A stretch of DNA of 64,000 nucleotides from assembly GCA_011032825.1 (NCBI GenBank), contig JAADJZ010000004.1:744001-808000 (forward strand), written 5' to 3'. The first letter of the stretch is position 1. Each line of letters opens with the position of its first letter. This DNA comes from Massariosphaeria phaeospora. Its lineage: Eukaryota > Ascomycota > Dothideomycetes > Pleosporales. The notes beneath the pieces are model-generated. The model did no database searches and was not told the DNA's origin. It saw only the letters and a list, made by a program, of their open reading frames with translations. The position numbers were made by a program, and so were the translations under genes. Positions 42,738 to 54,600 of this stretch are shown here, in pieces.

Positions 42738-44388
42738 TCAGGCGTGAATTGGTGCCAAACCCTGCCGCAACTTCAGTCTTACCTCAAAAGGCTTCCTTTC
42801 AACCACGCTGAAAACCCGCTGGCTCTGCCAGTCCAGCCGGCCGGCCTCTGTGTCAGCTTCCTGCAGATCGAACCTCCACACTAGCCTGCCTAATATCAGG
42901 CGCAGCTCAGCCCACGCAAGCGGCCGGCCGATGCAGGAGCGGGGGCCGACGCCGAAGGCCTGCACGGCGTTCTTCTTATCTTCCGAAAAGGCGGGTGGGG
43001 CTGAACTGAGCCATCGCTCCGGATGAAATGCGTTGGGGTCGTGGAACATGACTGGGGACCGGTTCAGTGCAAGGGGATGCACGTTGACAAATGTTTCTCC
43101 AGGCAGCCATGTTCCGCAAACGGTCGCACCGCCCGGTGGTGTGACCCGAGGTGCTCCAACCGGCCTGGGTAGTGTTAATATTTCGAGGGTGAGGTTGCAA
43201 GAGCGGAGAGACTTACGTGGGATTGCAGAGACGCAGCCCCTCCTGAAGAACCGCGTTGAGATAGGGCAGGTCTTTGAAAGCGGAGAGCGTGATGTCTCTC
43301 TCGGTGTTGCATGCTCTTCGGACTTCTTCGGCCAAGAGGGCAAGTTTGTCTGGGTTTTTCACCAGGTAGTTTGTCGTGCCACTTAGTACGCTGACAGTTG
43401 TTTCACTTCCTGCAACGATGAGAACGCTTGTGGTGGCTTGAAGCTCAGCGGTAGTAATGCCGTCTACCCCATCGTCGTCGCGCTTCATCATAGAAATGAG
43501 ATCTGGCCGCTCCTTCTCCGAGGCCAGCCGGCGATTGATCTTGTCGACGGACTGTTTCCAGTGCTGAATCTGCTGCTGCATCACACTCTTGGGTACGGCC
43601 AAGAATCCCATGAGCGGACTGAGCTGAGGATAGTATCGTAAAGATGCTCTGTACGTAGCCGCTCGAAGGGAAGTAAAGATCATGGAAACCCATGGATGAT
43701 ATTCGGAGGTTTCCAGGCAGCCGAAGGTCTCCCCGAATCCTAGATCACCCACCACATCGAATGTGACGAATGCGAGCCAGCGGACTATATTGACTATCAC
43801 ACCTTCATTCTCTTTGGCCGCGGCGACGAGCTTGTCGAGTTGCGAGATAAACAAGGCGACCCGCGTTTGGATAACAGGCTCTTGGGCCCTGACTGCCTTT
43901 TCTGTGAATGCCGGATCCATAGCCTTTCGAAAGCGAGCATGAACCTTGGGATCCAATGCGTTCAGAACAGACATAGGTCTTCCGGGAGCTGCGCCATGCC
44001 ACAGCTTGCTTTTCGGGAACGCAGGAGTCCCGGAAGTGTTGGAATATATCTGCGACCAAGCGTCCGGGACAGCAAAGGAAACCTCATCAGGCGCAACGCG
44101 TATGATTTGGCCGTACTTTCGATGAAGGTCTTGTATATCCGTGTGCAAGTAGCCAGACCAGATGGACAGCAGATATCGAAGCCGGGTTGATGTCCATAGT
44201 ATGGGTCCAGGGACATGTGAGAGCGGATGAAAGTAGATGTTGTAGATGGCGTAGCAGAGGAGATACTGAACGTCCAGTTAGCTTCATCTATTGCTAATCA
44301 CAAGCCGCGTGCGTACTGAGAGGAAGGCTGCCAATGTACTGAGAACTATCTTGCCGAAGTTCTCGACGAGCATAGCAAGCAGTGCCAT
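42738..44388 (-). CDS. Cytochrome P450 (isotrichodermin C-15 hydroxylase-like)
   Basis: Three exons (44388-44317, 44265-43217, 43164-42738) give 515 residues with all phases matching. A 24-residue first exon encodes the membrane anchor; the second starts YLLCYAIYNIYFHPLSHVPGP, the classic fungal CYP hinge. Helix I is IVAGSETTVSVL, ExxR is EGLRLCNP with PTPVGAPRVTPPGG after the last intron, PERF is FHPERW, and the haem loop is FGVGPRSCIGRPLA. All are intact. Relatives act in trichothecene-type and other secondary pathways; the substrate here is not inferable. The gene is divergent from the aldo-keto reductase pseudogene, with about 320 bp between the two starts, so they may have shared a promoter. 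Confidence 0.94.
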
Positions 44389-44707
44389 TTTCGACGTCGT
44401 TGGTAGTTAATGTCAACGTTCTGGAATAAAGCACAGTTGTTGGGTGGGAAGGGAATGCCGAGCCGCTAGTGGGCTTGCATCACCTGTTCAGGCATCACGC
44501 CCGCTAAACCCTTTCCTTCGCAACACGTACCAAGGTAGGCAACAATTTATATGGCCTGGTCAAGGTAGGACATGCGACTTGAACCAGAACCTCTGGCAGT
44601 TGTCATTGGCGTAGAAGAGTGAGCCAAACGTTCTCAGCCAGACAAATAGCGGAGAAGCCCTCCGAGAAGCCATCAAGTCCGCTTTCCATTATACATCAAT
44701 TTCACCA

Positions 44708-45479
44708 ATGTCTCCCGCAAAATGCATCCTCGGAACCGGCCACTTCGGCGTCTCCTGGTCAAAAGACGACGTCAAGGACCTCATTCAGCCTCTCTAGGAC
44801 GCCGGCATTGGTCAACTCGACTCCGCAGCAGTCTACCTCTTTACCGCGCAAGGCGAGGCTGAGAAACTAATCAGAGAGGCCTAATATGCGAAGAAGGGGT
44901 TCTTAATCAATACTAAGATCTAGTATTTTAGGAATAGAGAAGGCACGCTAACAGAGAAGGAGATCAATAAGTCCGTTTCCACGAGCCTGAAGTCGTTGAG
45001 AGTGGACAGTCTGAGTCGTCTACGTACTCTTCATTCACATGAGAGCAATAGCTAACACGCAACAACAGGTCAACATCCTCTACTGCCAGGGCCCCAACCG
45101 CAAATCGCCCATCACCGACCAAGCCGCCGCCTTCGACGGCTTCCTCACCGGCAAGCTGACGTTTAGTTCCGGGGCGCAGGATCTAAAGGGCACGCGGTTC
45201 GAGGAGGGCAATGTTTTGGGGATGGGGTAGAAGTATTGGTATGACAAGCCGAGTATGCATGGAGCCGTGAGGAAGGCGAAGAGCGCGTGCGAGGGACATA
45301 GTGTTGGGGTTGCGGATGCGGCGTTGAGGTGGTTGCTGCATCACTCGCAGTTGAGCGGGGAAAGGGGGGATGGGGTGATTGTTGGACCGAGTGCATTGGC
45401 GCAGTTGGCGGGTTATGGGGAAAGTAGGACAAGAGGGGAGCTGCCGGGCGAGTTGGTCAAGGTGCTGGATGGGCTCTAG
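44708..45479 (+). pseudogene. Aldo-keto reductase pseudogene
   Basis: Translation from ATG 44708 gives the start of an aflatoxin-aldehyde-reductase-like AKR (SPAKCILGTGHFGVSW, then GIGQLDSAAVY), interrupted by in-frame TAG at 44795, TAA at 44882 and TAG at 44921. A further TAG is at 45228. The later parts VNILYCQGPNRKSPITD and GFLTGKL, then VGVADAALRWLLHHSQL and a normal C-terminal end, are present. Between ITDQAAAFD and GFLTGKL roughly 110 residues of the usual barrel are missing, so there is also an internal deletion. Every stop could arise from CAG or CAA by C to T change. The gene is dead but recently enough to be readable. Confidence 0.85.
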
Positions 45480-46128
45480 GATGCGGTCAACGACGATGCT
45501 GCTGCGAAAACAGTGCTCTAAGCATCTGCGGAGATCGATACCCGTGAATTTCCCTCGATACCAACTACCGCTCCGAGGCAGCTATTTGCGGGCCGTACAG
45601 GACGCCTGCCAAATTTCGACGACAACGAAGATTCAGACTGTGGCGGAGCTGTCTATCGCTCTTCTTTCCAACCGGTCAGTGCAAACAATAAAAATTCTCC
45701 CCCTATCCAGACGTTGCTCAACCTGAGTCCTGATCGGCGATGAGTCGCACACGCGCGGGGCAACCAGCCCAGCCTAGGGTATATAAACCCTTGCCTTGCA
45801 ACCCTGCTCCCTATAACGCTGTGCCCCCAGCCCATCTTCGGACTCCGAAAGGACCCACGCACTGCGACAGTGGGACAGTTGTGCCGAAGCGGGGGTGTTT
45901 CGAAAATTGCCCTTGGAGAACGCACTTCGCGATCGCGATCGCATTCGAAGTCGATTCGAGTGGTAGTTCGACTCGACGTGAAAATTCGCAGCTCAGCTCA
46001 GCTCAGCTCAGCCGTGATAATGCATAGATTGAGGCGGCTCCCTTAGCGCTCCAAACACCATCCCGAGGTCTCTCGTAATCCGTGTTGTATCCAACACACG
46101 CGCGCGACGTAAGCAACACTCTAACCCC
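45480..46128. other. Intergenic between 3' ends, TATA-like motif and (GCTCA)n
   Basis: A perfect TATATAAA at 45780 and four-plus GCTCA units at 45991-46010 lie between two converging 3' ends. A stretch of 80-odd open codons from 45740 follows the TATA motif but shows no family feature. No gene is called. Confidence 0.4.
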
Positions 46129-47371
46129 TCACTTCCCATCCCACGGCCGTATATGCTCCAACTGGATATTCTCCTGCGTAACGCCCGGCGGCAGCGCCTT
46201 GGTATCGATATCATACTCATGCACGCGCGTGATGCCCTCGGCGCGCGTGCTCCGCGACTGCAAGCTCACGGCATCGCTATGGATCGAGTCGGAGCCCGTG
46301 GCGCGGGCTCTGTTGGAGCGGCGCGAGCGGCCCGAGCCCGACGACAGGAAGGACGCGAGCACGCTGGTGCTGGCGAGGGCGTAGTCGCGCGTCTTGCGCA
46401 GCAGCGGCTTGATCACCGTCAGGCATACGCACATGAGGCCCACGGAGGATTCGGCTGAGGACAGGATCATGTCGTTGTAGAAGCCGTAGGCCGGGTTCCA
46501 GTGGTGGTCGCGTTTGATGCGGAAGCGGGCTACGCGCATGATGGAGATGGATGTTGCGCTGGGAGTGAGGGTTAGCAGGTACTTAGAAGTGTCGACGGAG
46601 ACCCCGTGGAGTCAGACGTACATCAGTCCGAGGCAGAAAATGCCCATGACGGCTGCTTTCTCGCGCATCGGCAGCGTCAGTCGGTGCGCCACGTACCCCA
46701 CCGGCAGGGCAAGAATCATCAAGTCGGACACAGCATTGATGGCACCGCCGATTGGCGATCCAACTTTGCTCAGTGTGTTGTTCTGTCCGAATTGGTTTGG
46801 CTTGCCGACTTGGAGGCCCAGGAGCGTAAAGGTGAAGACTGTGTAGCAGGGCATAAGCAGGAGGAAGTTGATCCACCAGCCAAGTCGGAACCATGGCTCG
46901 TTCATGGTGAAGATGCGGCGGTACATGAGTAGCAGCGCCATCTTAACGGCGATGATGGCAAGAGTGTAGAAGATGCCCAGAGCCACCGTGAGCTACATAT
47001 TGTCAGCAACATTTGCAACTTCTGGATTGTTTTGACGTACGTTCTTCATATACAGTTTTTGATCCGGCATCATCTTGGCCATTGCGAGCAGCGATACCGC
47101 GCCATGCCTCACCTCTGGACAGTGTTAGATGTATATGTCAAAAGAGGAGGAGAGGACATGGATTCTCACCTAACAGGTTTATGACGAGCAATCCCAAGTT
47201 GATCAGGTAGGCAACAATCACCATGTAGTCATCTCCACTAATCTTCACTTTCTGAAGCCTCCTCGCAATCATCCGCGACACCGTCGCAACCGTCGTGAGC
47301 ACAATGAACATGATAGTGAGGCCGCGCGCCGGCTCATTGTACACAGCGGGAACGCTTCCGGCATTACCCAT
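46129..47371 (-). CDS. PTH11-like / fungal rhodopsin-domain membrane protein
   Basis: Four exons (47371-47170, 47114-47041, 46992-46622, 46558-46129) yield 358 residues. After a short outer N terminus the protein shows about seven hydrophobic helices, including LTIMFIVLTTVATVSR, YMVIVAYLINLGLLVINLL, LGIFYTLAIIAVKMALLLMYRRIF, WWINFLLLMPCYTVFTFTLLG and ILALPVGYVAHRL, with the family features DDYMVIVAY and KMALLLMYRRIF. The cytosolic tail is Ser/Arg-rich. Such proteins (fungal rhodopsin domain, PTH11-like) sit in the plasma membrane and are thought to sense surface or chemical cues; the ligand is unknown. It lies 3' to 5' between the AKR pseudogene and the FAD oxidase, and its link to them is only positional. 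Confidence 0.88.
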
Positions 47372-47876
47372 GACGAAAAGTCGAGGTTATCGATCCTCTG
47401 GAGAACGGCGCAAATTCTTTCGGGCGCGGTTCATAGGGGCAGGGCGTATAAAGCTGCCATCAATGTCGACTCCCAGCAAAAAGCGGATCCACCGGATCTG
47501 CGTAACGTAGAAAGCTTTTCACGTTCCACGGATTGTGGCACCAAAGGATCGTTGACGGACCGACCCCAAGTAGGTTTGGCCGTTGTTTCGCAAGGGTCTA
47601 CGCGTCTGCGTCGATAATGTAACCCTTGCTCGATCGAGTCGTATGTCGCGTTGTCGCGCGTTGGCGTGGGAGCACTCCGGTCAAAAGGCAGGGTGTTGCC
47701 ACGATAATTGCGTACATGTGCTGCTTGGATTAGAGCGGAAGGTAGCTAACGGATCCTAGTCAGGTGCATATGCCTAATTGGTCAGAGGCGGTGAAGGATC
47801 ACTTGTGCGATGATCCCCTCGCCGTTCAGCTAGAACCAAAAACGAAGAAGCCTAGCCAACATTGCAATCTGTTCAG
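47372..47876. other. Intergenic, promoter of the PTH11-like gene
   Basis: The gap lies between the start of the PTH11-like gene and the 3' end of the FAD oxidase, both on the minus strand. Nothing specific was recognised. Confidence 0.4.
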
Positions 47877-49876
47877 CTACAAGTGGGCCAGCAAAAACCC
47901 GGAGTTCTGCAATATCTGAAATACCCTGCCTCCGTCGTATGCCGAGCTTACCGCACGCATCTTTTCAGCGTTTGCCAGCCCGTAGCTCTGGAGCGGGTCC
48001 TGCACGTACGAGGCGTCGTTCATAAAGCGGTAAGGATAGAAGCTGTTTCGTTGCCTAGCAAGCGCCTCCACGCTGGCACCGAGAGCGGTGACCAGGTCGT
48101 GGGCTGTAGTATTATCTTCCGGCGATGTCCACTCCACGAGGGATGCGTGCCCTAGGGCGATGGTCAGCCTCAAACCCCGGGAGGCTGATAACGACAATGA
48201 CGCATTTGCTTACAGGTTTGCGATACGGCCTCGAGGCCAAGATTGTTACCTCCGCGCGCATGGCCTGCTTGGACGCCGGCTGTTCCGAACGGCTGGATGG
48301 TGTACGAGAGGCTCACTGTAGAGGTCGTAGATGCACTCACCAGGAGGTACTGTTCGTGGATTGCCATGTAAAGATCCAAATCAACGCCGTGACTTACAGC
48401 GATCGGCTCTCTACTACGGCGGCTGTCAGTATCATGACCTTGTCTGTCTCCGGGTCAAGTCCAGATTGCAGTCATGCTCTAACACTCACTTAGCTGGGGT
48501 GTATCCAGGCGGCGAAATAGCAGTCACCAACCCATGCATCGTTCCATTTGTAGCTGGCACAGGTGTTGCGATCGGAGCGACAACATCGAATGCAGCAAAT
48601 GCAGCCGGCTTGTCGCTGAACTCCGCGTAGAACTTGCCGATGACCAAGGCGCCTGGGTTGATGTTTACGAAGAGTCCGACTTTTGGATCTTTCTCCATCT
48701 CAGTTTGAGCGTAGATAGTTGCGTTGAGAACTGCTTTGTAGTCTGCTGCTGCATATGCTTCCAGCGAATACCACATTTGGTGAGCAGTATGGGCCTGGAT
48801 CTGGAACTCGGTGATGATTCCTGCCGACTCTAAATTAATTGAAGCGCGAAGCGTTGTAGATATATGAGCCTACCGAAATTGTTCGCACCGCCCTTCAGAG
48901 CAACGAAGAGATCGGGGTTACTCGTGGCATTGGCGTTGACGACTGTCGCATTCCCGAGGACAACCTGTTAAATAGCTTATGAGCCTGTGTCTTTGGACAG
49001 CATTCCTGGCTGGATTCACCTTGAAGTTGACCACTGTGTCGACGCCCAAACCATACAGGTTCGGAAAGAACGACATACCACCTACTTACCTATCAGAAGC
49101 ACATCTAAACCACCAAACTTTGTAGTCCTCACCTCCAAGCAGATATCCAGCTACACCAACATCACCATTTCTCCCACCCTGGGCCCCCAGTCCCTTCGCA
49201 TCAAGAAACTCGTAGATCTTACCCCAGCGGTTGCCTGGCCCGGCCTTGAGTATTGCATCTTCATCCACGCTCAATGCATTCATGTCCTGCAAGTCAATAA
49301 GAACACCGGTCTCGTCGACGCTCGCGAATCCGGCATTTGGATTGTGCCCTCCGCTCCTGACAGCGAACTTCGACTTGGTATATGCAGCGATTTTGATTAC
49401 CGCAGCGACATCGAGCGTGCTCTGTGGGCGGATGAAGCATGCTGCAAGGAGTCGACTGGTCAATGACCTACAATCGGTTCGAGATATTAGCAAGCAAGTT
49501 CACGAAGTTGGTCAGAACTTACTGACCAATGTATATCTTTCTCGGAATCATATCCAGGGCTATTCGGAGCCACTACCACGATATTCAGCTTCGCGGCTAT
49601 CGTGCATACACTCGCAGCGCGCCCACGTGCATTCGCATCCCCTCCAACAGTCGAAAGAGCATCTACATCCGCACACGCATCAGCCAGCCGACTCTCAAAC
49701 GCCCGGATCTCCTCAGCAGATGCCTCTCCAGCTTCGCGTATGGCGGAAGATGTAGCGTAGAGTTGTGCCGAAAGCGGCTCGCCCTTTTCAAATCTCCTCT
49801 CGAACGTTGCAGTAGTAGCTCCGCAGTATAGATTCGCGAAGAGGAGCGTAATCCAGAGAAAGGCCGCGGTAGGCAT
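47877..49876 (-). CDS. Secreted FAD-linked oxidoreductase (berberine-bridge type)
   Basis: Seven exons (49876-49527, 49467-49133, 49081-49020, 48964-48874, 48820-48490, 48413-48214, 48184-47877) sum to 558 codons with all phases consistent. A signal peptide (MPTAAFLWITLLFANLYCG) precedes an FAD-binding PCMH fold with RSGGHNPNAGF (the His typically bonded covalently to FAD), GGRNGDVGVAGYLLGGG, GVDTVVNFKVVLGN and LKGGANNFGIIT. The C-terminal BBE-like end has LQSYG and QNSGFLL. These enzymes oxidise sugars, alcohols or intermediates of natural-product pathways with O2 as acceptor and often sit in biosynthetic clusters. The exon 1 to 2 join uses TG|GTCAGT, restoring HWSLTSRL. The substrate is unknown. 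Confidence 0.93.
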
Positions 49877-50652
49877 CCTGCGGTTAGTTTAGGGAGAAGA
49901 TCCACGGGTCCGGTACAAAGGTTAGTATTCGTATTAGACAGGTGCCGCATGGCTTTTGTAGACTAGCTTTCATCGGGACCAAATAAGGCGCAGGATCAGC
50001 CTGGCCTTTTGCCATGCGGCCCCCAGACCACAATCAAGCCAATGGGCAATCCTCCGATCGTATGGGGGATCAGCGCGGTGCGGCGTGGCGTTGCGGTGGG
50101 CGGAATTATGCCGTGACTTCCCCGAGGTGTGTATGAATACTATTATCGAAGTCCGAGGTATGTATTATCGAGGAAGTGATTGGTATCAGTGAGGTCTTGG
50201 TTGACTGCGGGAATGCGAGACACAGGCAGTGCGTTTTCTCTTTGCAAAGCTGACTAATAAGCTCAGAATCCCAGCTTATCTTCCCCATTCCGCCCAAGGT
50301 AGCTTGGCGCATGTGCCAGCGTGTTGCCGGGGTCGTCTAAACACTTTCAATGTGAGCTAGAGCTACAGAATTATCAAGGGGCCATTGTACTTACTTTCTA
50401 ACATTCTCGTGAACGCTGTCTTGTCTTGCATGTCAGGTTTAAAGAGTTCGTGTCGCCGTTTTGAAGGACCACTTGCACATTAGGCTAAAGTGCCAAGTCC
50501 TCGCTACGCCCCTCTCTCTGCCCCTCCGCACCAACCCAGATTTAAAAAAATAATACTATCAGTGCCATCCTTATCCAACACACAACACCGCAGCAAAAAA
50601 AAAGGGACAAGCTAGCCTCCTAATACCAAGCCTGCGCAAAAACAAAACGAAA
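49877..50652. other. Intergenic, no gene seen
   Basis: This holds the promoter side of the FAD oxidase and the 3' flank of the tRNA gene. An A-rich stretch lies at 50540-50610. No coding sequence was supported. Confidence 0.4.
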
Positions 50653-50733
50653 CGACACCTGAGTGATTCGAACACTCGCTCCCGAAGGAACGGGCTTAGC
50701 AGGCCCGCGCGTTAACCACTCCGCCAAAGTGCC
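50653..50733 (-). tRNA. tRNA-Ser(GCU)
   Basis: The minus strand folds as a class II tRNA. The acceptor stem pairs GGCACTT with AGGTGTC, with a G discriminator typical of serine; the D arm is GGCGGAGTGGTTAACGCG; the anticodon loop CTGCTAA gives anticodon GCU (codons AGC/AGU); a long variable arm (TTCCTTCGGGAG) follows; and the T loop is GTTCGAATC. No intron is present. Confidence 0.95.
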
Positions 50734-51656
50734 CCGATGTGCAATATATACGAATTTAAAGTTTTCAAATTATATATAGAAATGCAAAAAGGAGAGGGGA
50801 AGTGGTTGTCTGACGGGACGGAATGGGGCTTGCTGTGGGGTAGTTAGCGGCAGACCCCACATTCTACTAACCCAACAAATAAACGACAAACAACCCTTAT
50901 ACATTCCACCACTCTTCCTTCATCCTGCCCACGTAAGCTCTTTGCCAAGCCGAGCAGCCTGCCCCTGAGTGTTCACGTTTAGGTCTTTCCCTCCGTTCTG
51001 CTATGGAACCAGCACCGCACAGCACCCAATCCGATATGCTTACGTACACCGTCCCGTCCCATCTCCCTTGCCACACTCCTCCATCAAGAGACCTTATGCA
51101 CAGCACACTACACACGCCCTGTCCTGACGCATATAGCGCCGTCCATCCATCCATGTGTCGAGTTGAGCATAAAGCCTTCCATGACCTGACCTGATAAACA
51201 GCGTGGACCACCGAACGGAACGGAACGGAACGGGCGCACAAAGCCCGCAACGAATGAACGAGAGACGGTTCATGCGAACAGTCGCTCAGAGCACGCCTTC
51301 ATAGCTAGATAGACAGACAGACAGACAGATACACCACACTCAATTCATTTATTTCAAAAAAGAAACTCCTGAAACAATACCAGGGGGTATCCAAGCACCA
51401 TCCAATTCAAGCCGCATTCCCTTCCCATCGTAACCAACAAAAACGCCAACACCAGCCGATATCCAAACCCCAATGCAAATTCGCAGCGCTCGATCAAAAA
51501 GGGGAAAAAGCAGAACCGAAGCGCAACCAAACCGCACCCCTCACCCAAACTCACTAACATCGCCGAACCCCACGCGCGCCTTGCCCCCCCTGCCACTCGC
51601 TGCTCTGTCTCCCGCACCAGCACCACTACCCCCATCCTTTCCCCTGCCCCTCCCCC
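50734..51656. other. Intergenic with (AGAC)n microsatellite
   Basis: A run of about 4.5 AGAC units at 51311-51328 is the only structured element. The rest shows no supported gene. Confidence 0.45.
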
Positions 51657-54600
51657 TCACAACACCCCCTCCCTCAACCTTCTCTCAAAACTCGTCACAC
51701 CCCCATGCCTCCCTCCCACTCCAGCACCCACGCCACCACCACCATCCCTGCGCGCGCCCACCCCCGGCGGCGCACTCATAACGCCCCTCTCCAACCCGCG
51801 CTCCAACCCCACAACGCGTTTCTCGGGACTAGCCGGCAACTCGGGCCTCTTACTGCGCATAACGCTGCGTTTACTAGGCGTTTTGAGGTACCCGGGTTTG
51901 TGCGTTGTGGGTGGTGGCATGGGCGTTGATGTCCAGAAGGCGCCGGCGTCGTCGTCGTCGTCGTTGAGGTCGAGGGCTTCTTCGGGGATGGCAGGCGGAG
52001 GGGGGCGGCGGAGCGCGGAGCGTGGTGGTGGGGGGGCAGGGGGTTGCGGTCGTGGGAGGCGGGTTGGGGGTTGGCGCGGTGGAGAGACTGTGAGGGAGAG
52101 GTCGAGGTTCGAGAGCCCGAGTGCGCCTTCGTCGAAAGCAGTCCAGTGCTCCAACCGGCGCGTTTCGTCGCCAGGGGAGTCGAAATCGGGGCTGTCTGCG
52201 GGGCCCGGATCGCCATCACCGCCAGGGCCATCGCCGGCATGATCGTGGTCTTCGTCGCGGTGAGCCCCGCCTCTGTGCCGCGAGCTAGGCGTCGGCGAAA
52301 CGGGGCGGTTCGCAAGCCGTTCGACCGCCTGTTCCAGCCAGAAGCGTATCATAGCGCGCACGCGCTTTTCAAAGTTGCGCTGCTGCAGAGCGAGCGCGGT
52401 TTCTTCCTGGCGCTGCATGTTCCAGAGCTTCCAGCCCAGCTTCTTGAAACACGAGCTGGCAACGATCTCTGTGCTTTCCTGGCGGAGGGCGACGGCTTGC
52501 GTGTCCATGGTGTGTAACGACTCCATGCGTTGAGTCCAGTGCGTAAGAGACTGTACGATGAGTTTGCTATTGTATTGCTGAGCAGCTTGGTCTTCCTTCT
52601 CGCGGAGTGCGGCGGTGCGATCGTGCCATTGCGCCAAAAGAGATATGCTAGTCCGCACGACGCGGTTTTCGAGCATGTCGTTTGCTTGGCGCTGCTGCTC
52701 AGCGAGCTCGTTCGCCTTTTGCCTCCAAGTGGCGAATGCTCGCCGCACGAGATGCATCTTGACCATGCGCCTGACCTGCGTGTATGCCTCTCGCCTGCGG
52801 TTCCGGCGCGCATGCTGTGTAGCCTCGTTCCAAATCTTCAGCGCGCGCTTGGTACAGACATAGTAGTGCGCATTTCCAGCCCACTCCTTGAGCTGTTGGA
52901 AATGATTGTGCTTCTCCAACAATCGTTCAAAAACCCGCGCCTTCATTTTGTTCTCGTAGATCGACGCGGCAGCAAACGCGTCTGCTTTCCTCTGCACTGT
53001 TGCGTCTTCGATCTTCTTAAGATGGATCCGCAGCAGCTGAGTGCGCTTGAACTCGGCGAATCTCCGCTCTGCCGACTCGAGAGTGTTGTGTCGACTATTC
53101 GTCTTGGTGACCCAGGTCAAAAATGTGGATTCCTTAAGACTGCGATCATGGACGCGCTGAAAGACTTTGACGCGGGACGCGAGTGTCCATCTCCGCAGGG
53201 CATCCACCTGAACTCGGTCGTTAATCTGAGCTTCTAGAAACTTGATTCGTAGGCGATCATTCCAGGTGGTCCACGCATTTTGGAGGATGCGCATCCGATC
53301 CAGATTTGTAGCTTGCCGTGAGAGTCGAGCGTTATGACGCCATGTTTGGAGAGCGGTGCCCGCAATGTGTTGATTAGCCTTCGCTTGAGATTGTGCGAGG
53401 AGAGGAGCCAGTTGAGCCTGCTTCCGTACAGTGCGGAATGCAGACGAGAGAAGTGATGTCCTCCTAAAGTCTCCCGCGCGCGCTTCGAGACCCTGGAGAG
53501 TTGCTGCCTTCTGTTTCCAACCATTTATTAACTTTGCCAACACAGCTCGACAACGATCATCCACAACCAAGTTCTCCCGGGTTTTCAACTGGCTCACAAT
53601 CGTGTGCCACTTGTGGAAGACTCGGCTCTTGAGTTGCATGTCTTGTCGGTGAAGCGCGTCGTCACTACGGTATCTCAACAGCCATAGTTTCCAGTACTTT
53701 GACCGCAGATTGTCTTCATGCAACCCCACAGCGTCAATGCTGCGAATCTGCAAACCCACAAGCCGCTCTCGCCATTTGCGGAGAAATTTGCCCAGAACAA
53801 AGTGCTGTATCTTCATCTCATTGACCGCCGTGATATCGCGCCATCCATTGAAGACCCTCGAGCGTAAGAGATGCCGCTTTGCAACAGCTGTCCGTTGCAC
53901 TCCATCCTCGGCGCTTCTTGCCCAATGTGTGAACGCTTTCGTTAGCAGGAACAAGTCCCGAGCTTTTTGGGCACGGGTTTCCAAACGTCCAAAGAAGCGC
54001 TCTGTTTCTTGGCCAGACTTGACCATGCGCAGCTTGTTCTGCCAGTGGTCTATTATGATCTTGAGTGACACCCTCCGGTCGAACGCGTACGCTACGTTCT
54101 CCATGCCCTGTCGCCGCTCGGCGTGGTCCAGCCTGCGATCCCGCCAAGTCTGGATGCACGCCCTTGCTAGAGAGTGTAGCCGACGCTGTTCGAGGGTTTC
54201 GGCATTGTCGATCAGTTGCGTGTCGGTCGGGCGATATGGCTCCGGCGCAAAGTGTTGCACATGTTCCGGAGTGTGCTCATAATCGAGCTCGCGGGTTGCC
54301 TCGTGGTCTGAGCCGGGTATGGGCGCATTCACGCCAGGTATCCGGATGTTATCGAGATCAAAATTGTGCGTCTGAGCCGTGTGCTCGCTATCGTCTGCGT
54401 CGTAGCTGGCATGCTGTAAGGCGCCAACCTGCCCATTCTTCTGGATCTGGAGACTGCCGCGGCTAGACACTGAGCCGTTGCGGCGGTGGTTCGGAGGCTG
54501 TTGTTCGGATGTTGCTCGGTGGTTTCCATGACCATTCACCCGATTCCGGATTGGAAGCTCTCCGTGGACGTGTAGTTGCGCGTCGGTATCAGACCGCGAG

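Noticed and set aside
45740..46027. Frame of about 95 codons just after a TATATAAA motif
   Set aside because: It lies between converging 3' ends and ends in the GCTCA repeat; composition is not protein-like.
46606..46932. Plus-strand frames opposite the PTH11-like gene
   Set aside because: They are mirror frames of a clearly better minus-strand membrane protein.
48290..48350. Possible extra intron in the FAD oxidase (GTGAGTGCATC after EQYLL)
   Set aside because: The frame is open through it and the protein reads continuously into LSYTIQPFGTAGVQ; the available acceptors would give a stop or the wrong frame.
52530..53237. 235-codon plus-strand frame opposite Sfi1
   Set aside because: The minus strand shows repeated centrin-binding units over the same DNA; the plus frame is a shadow.
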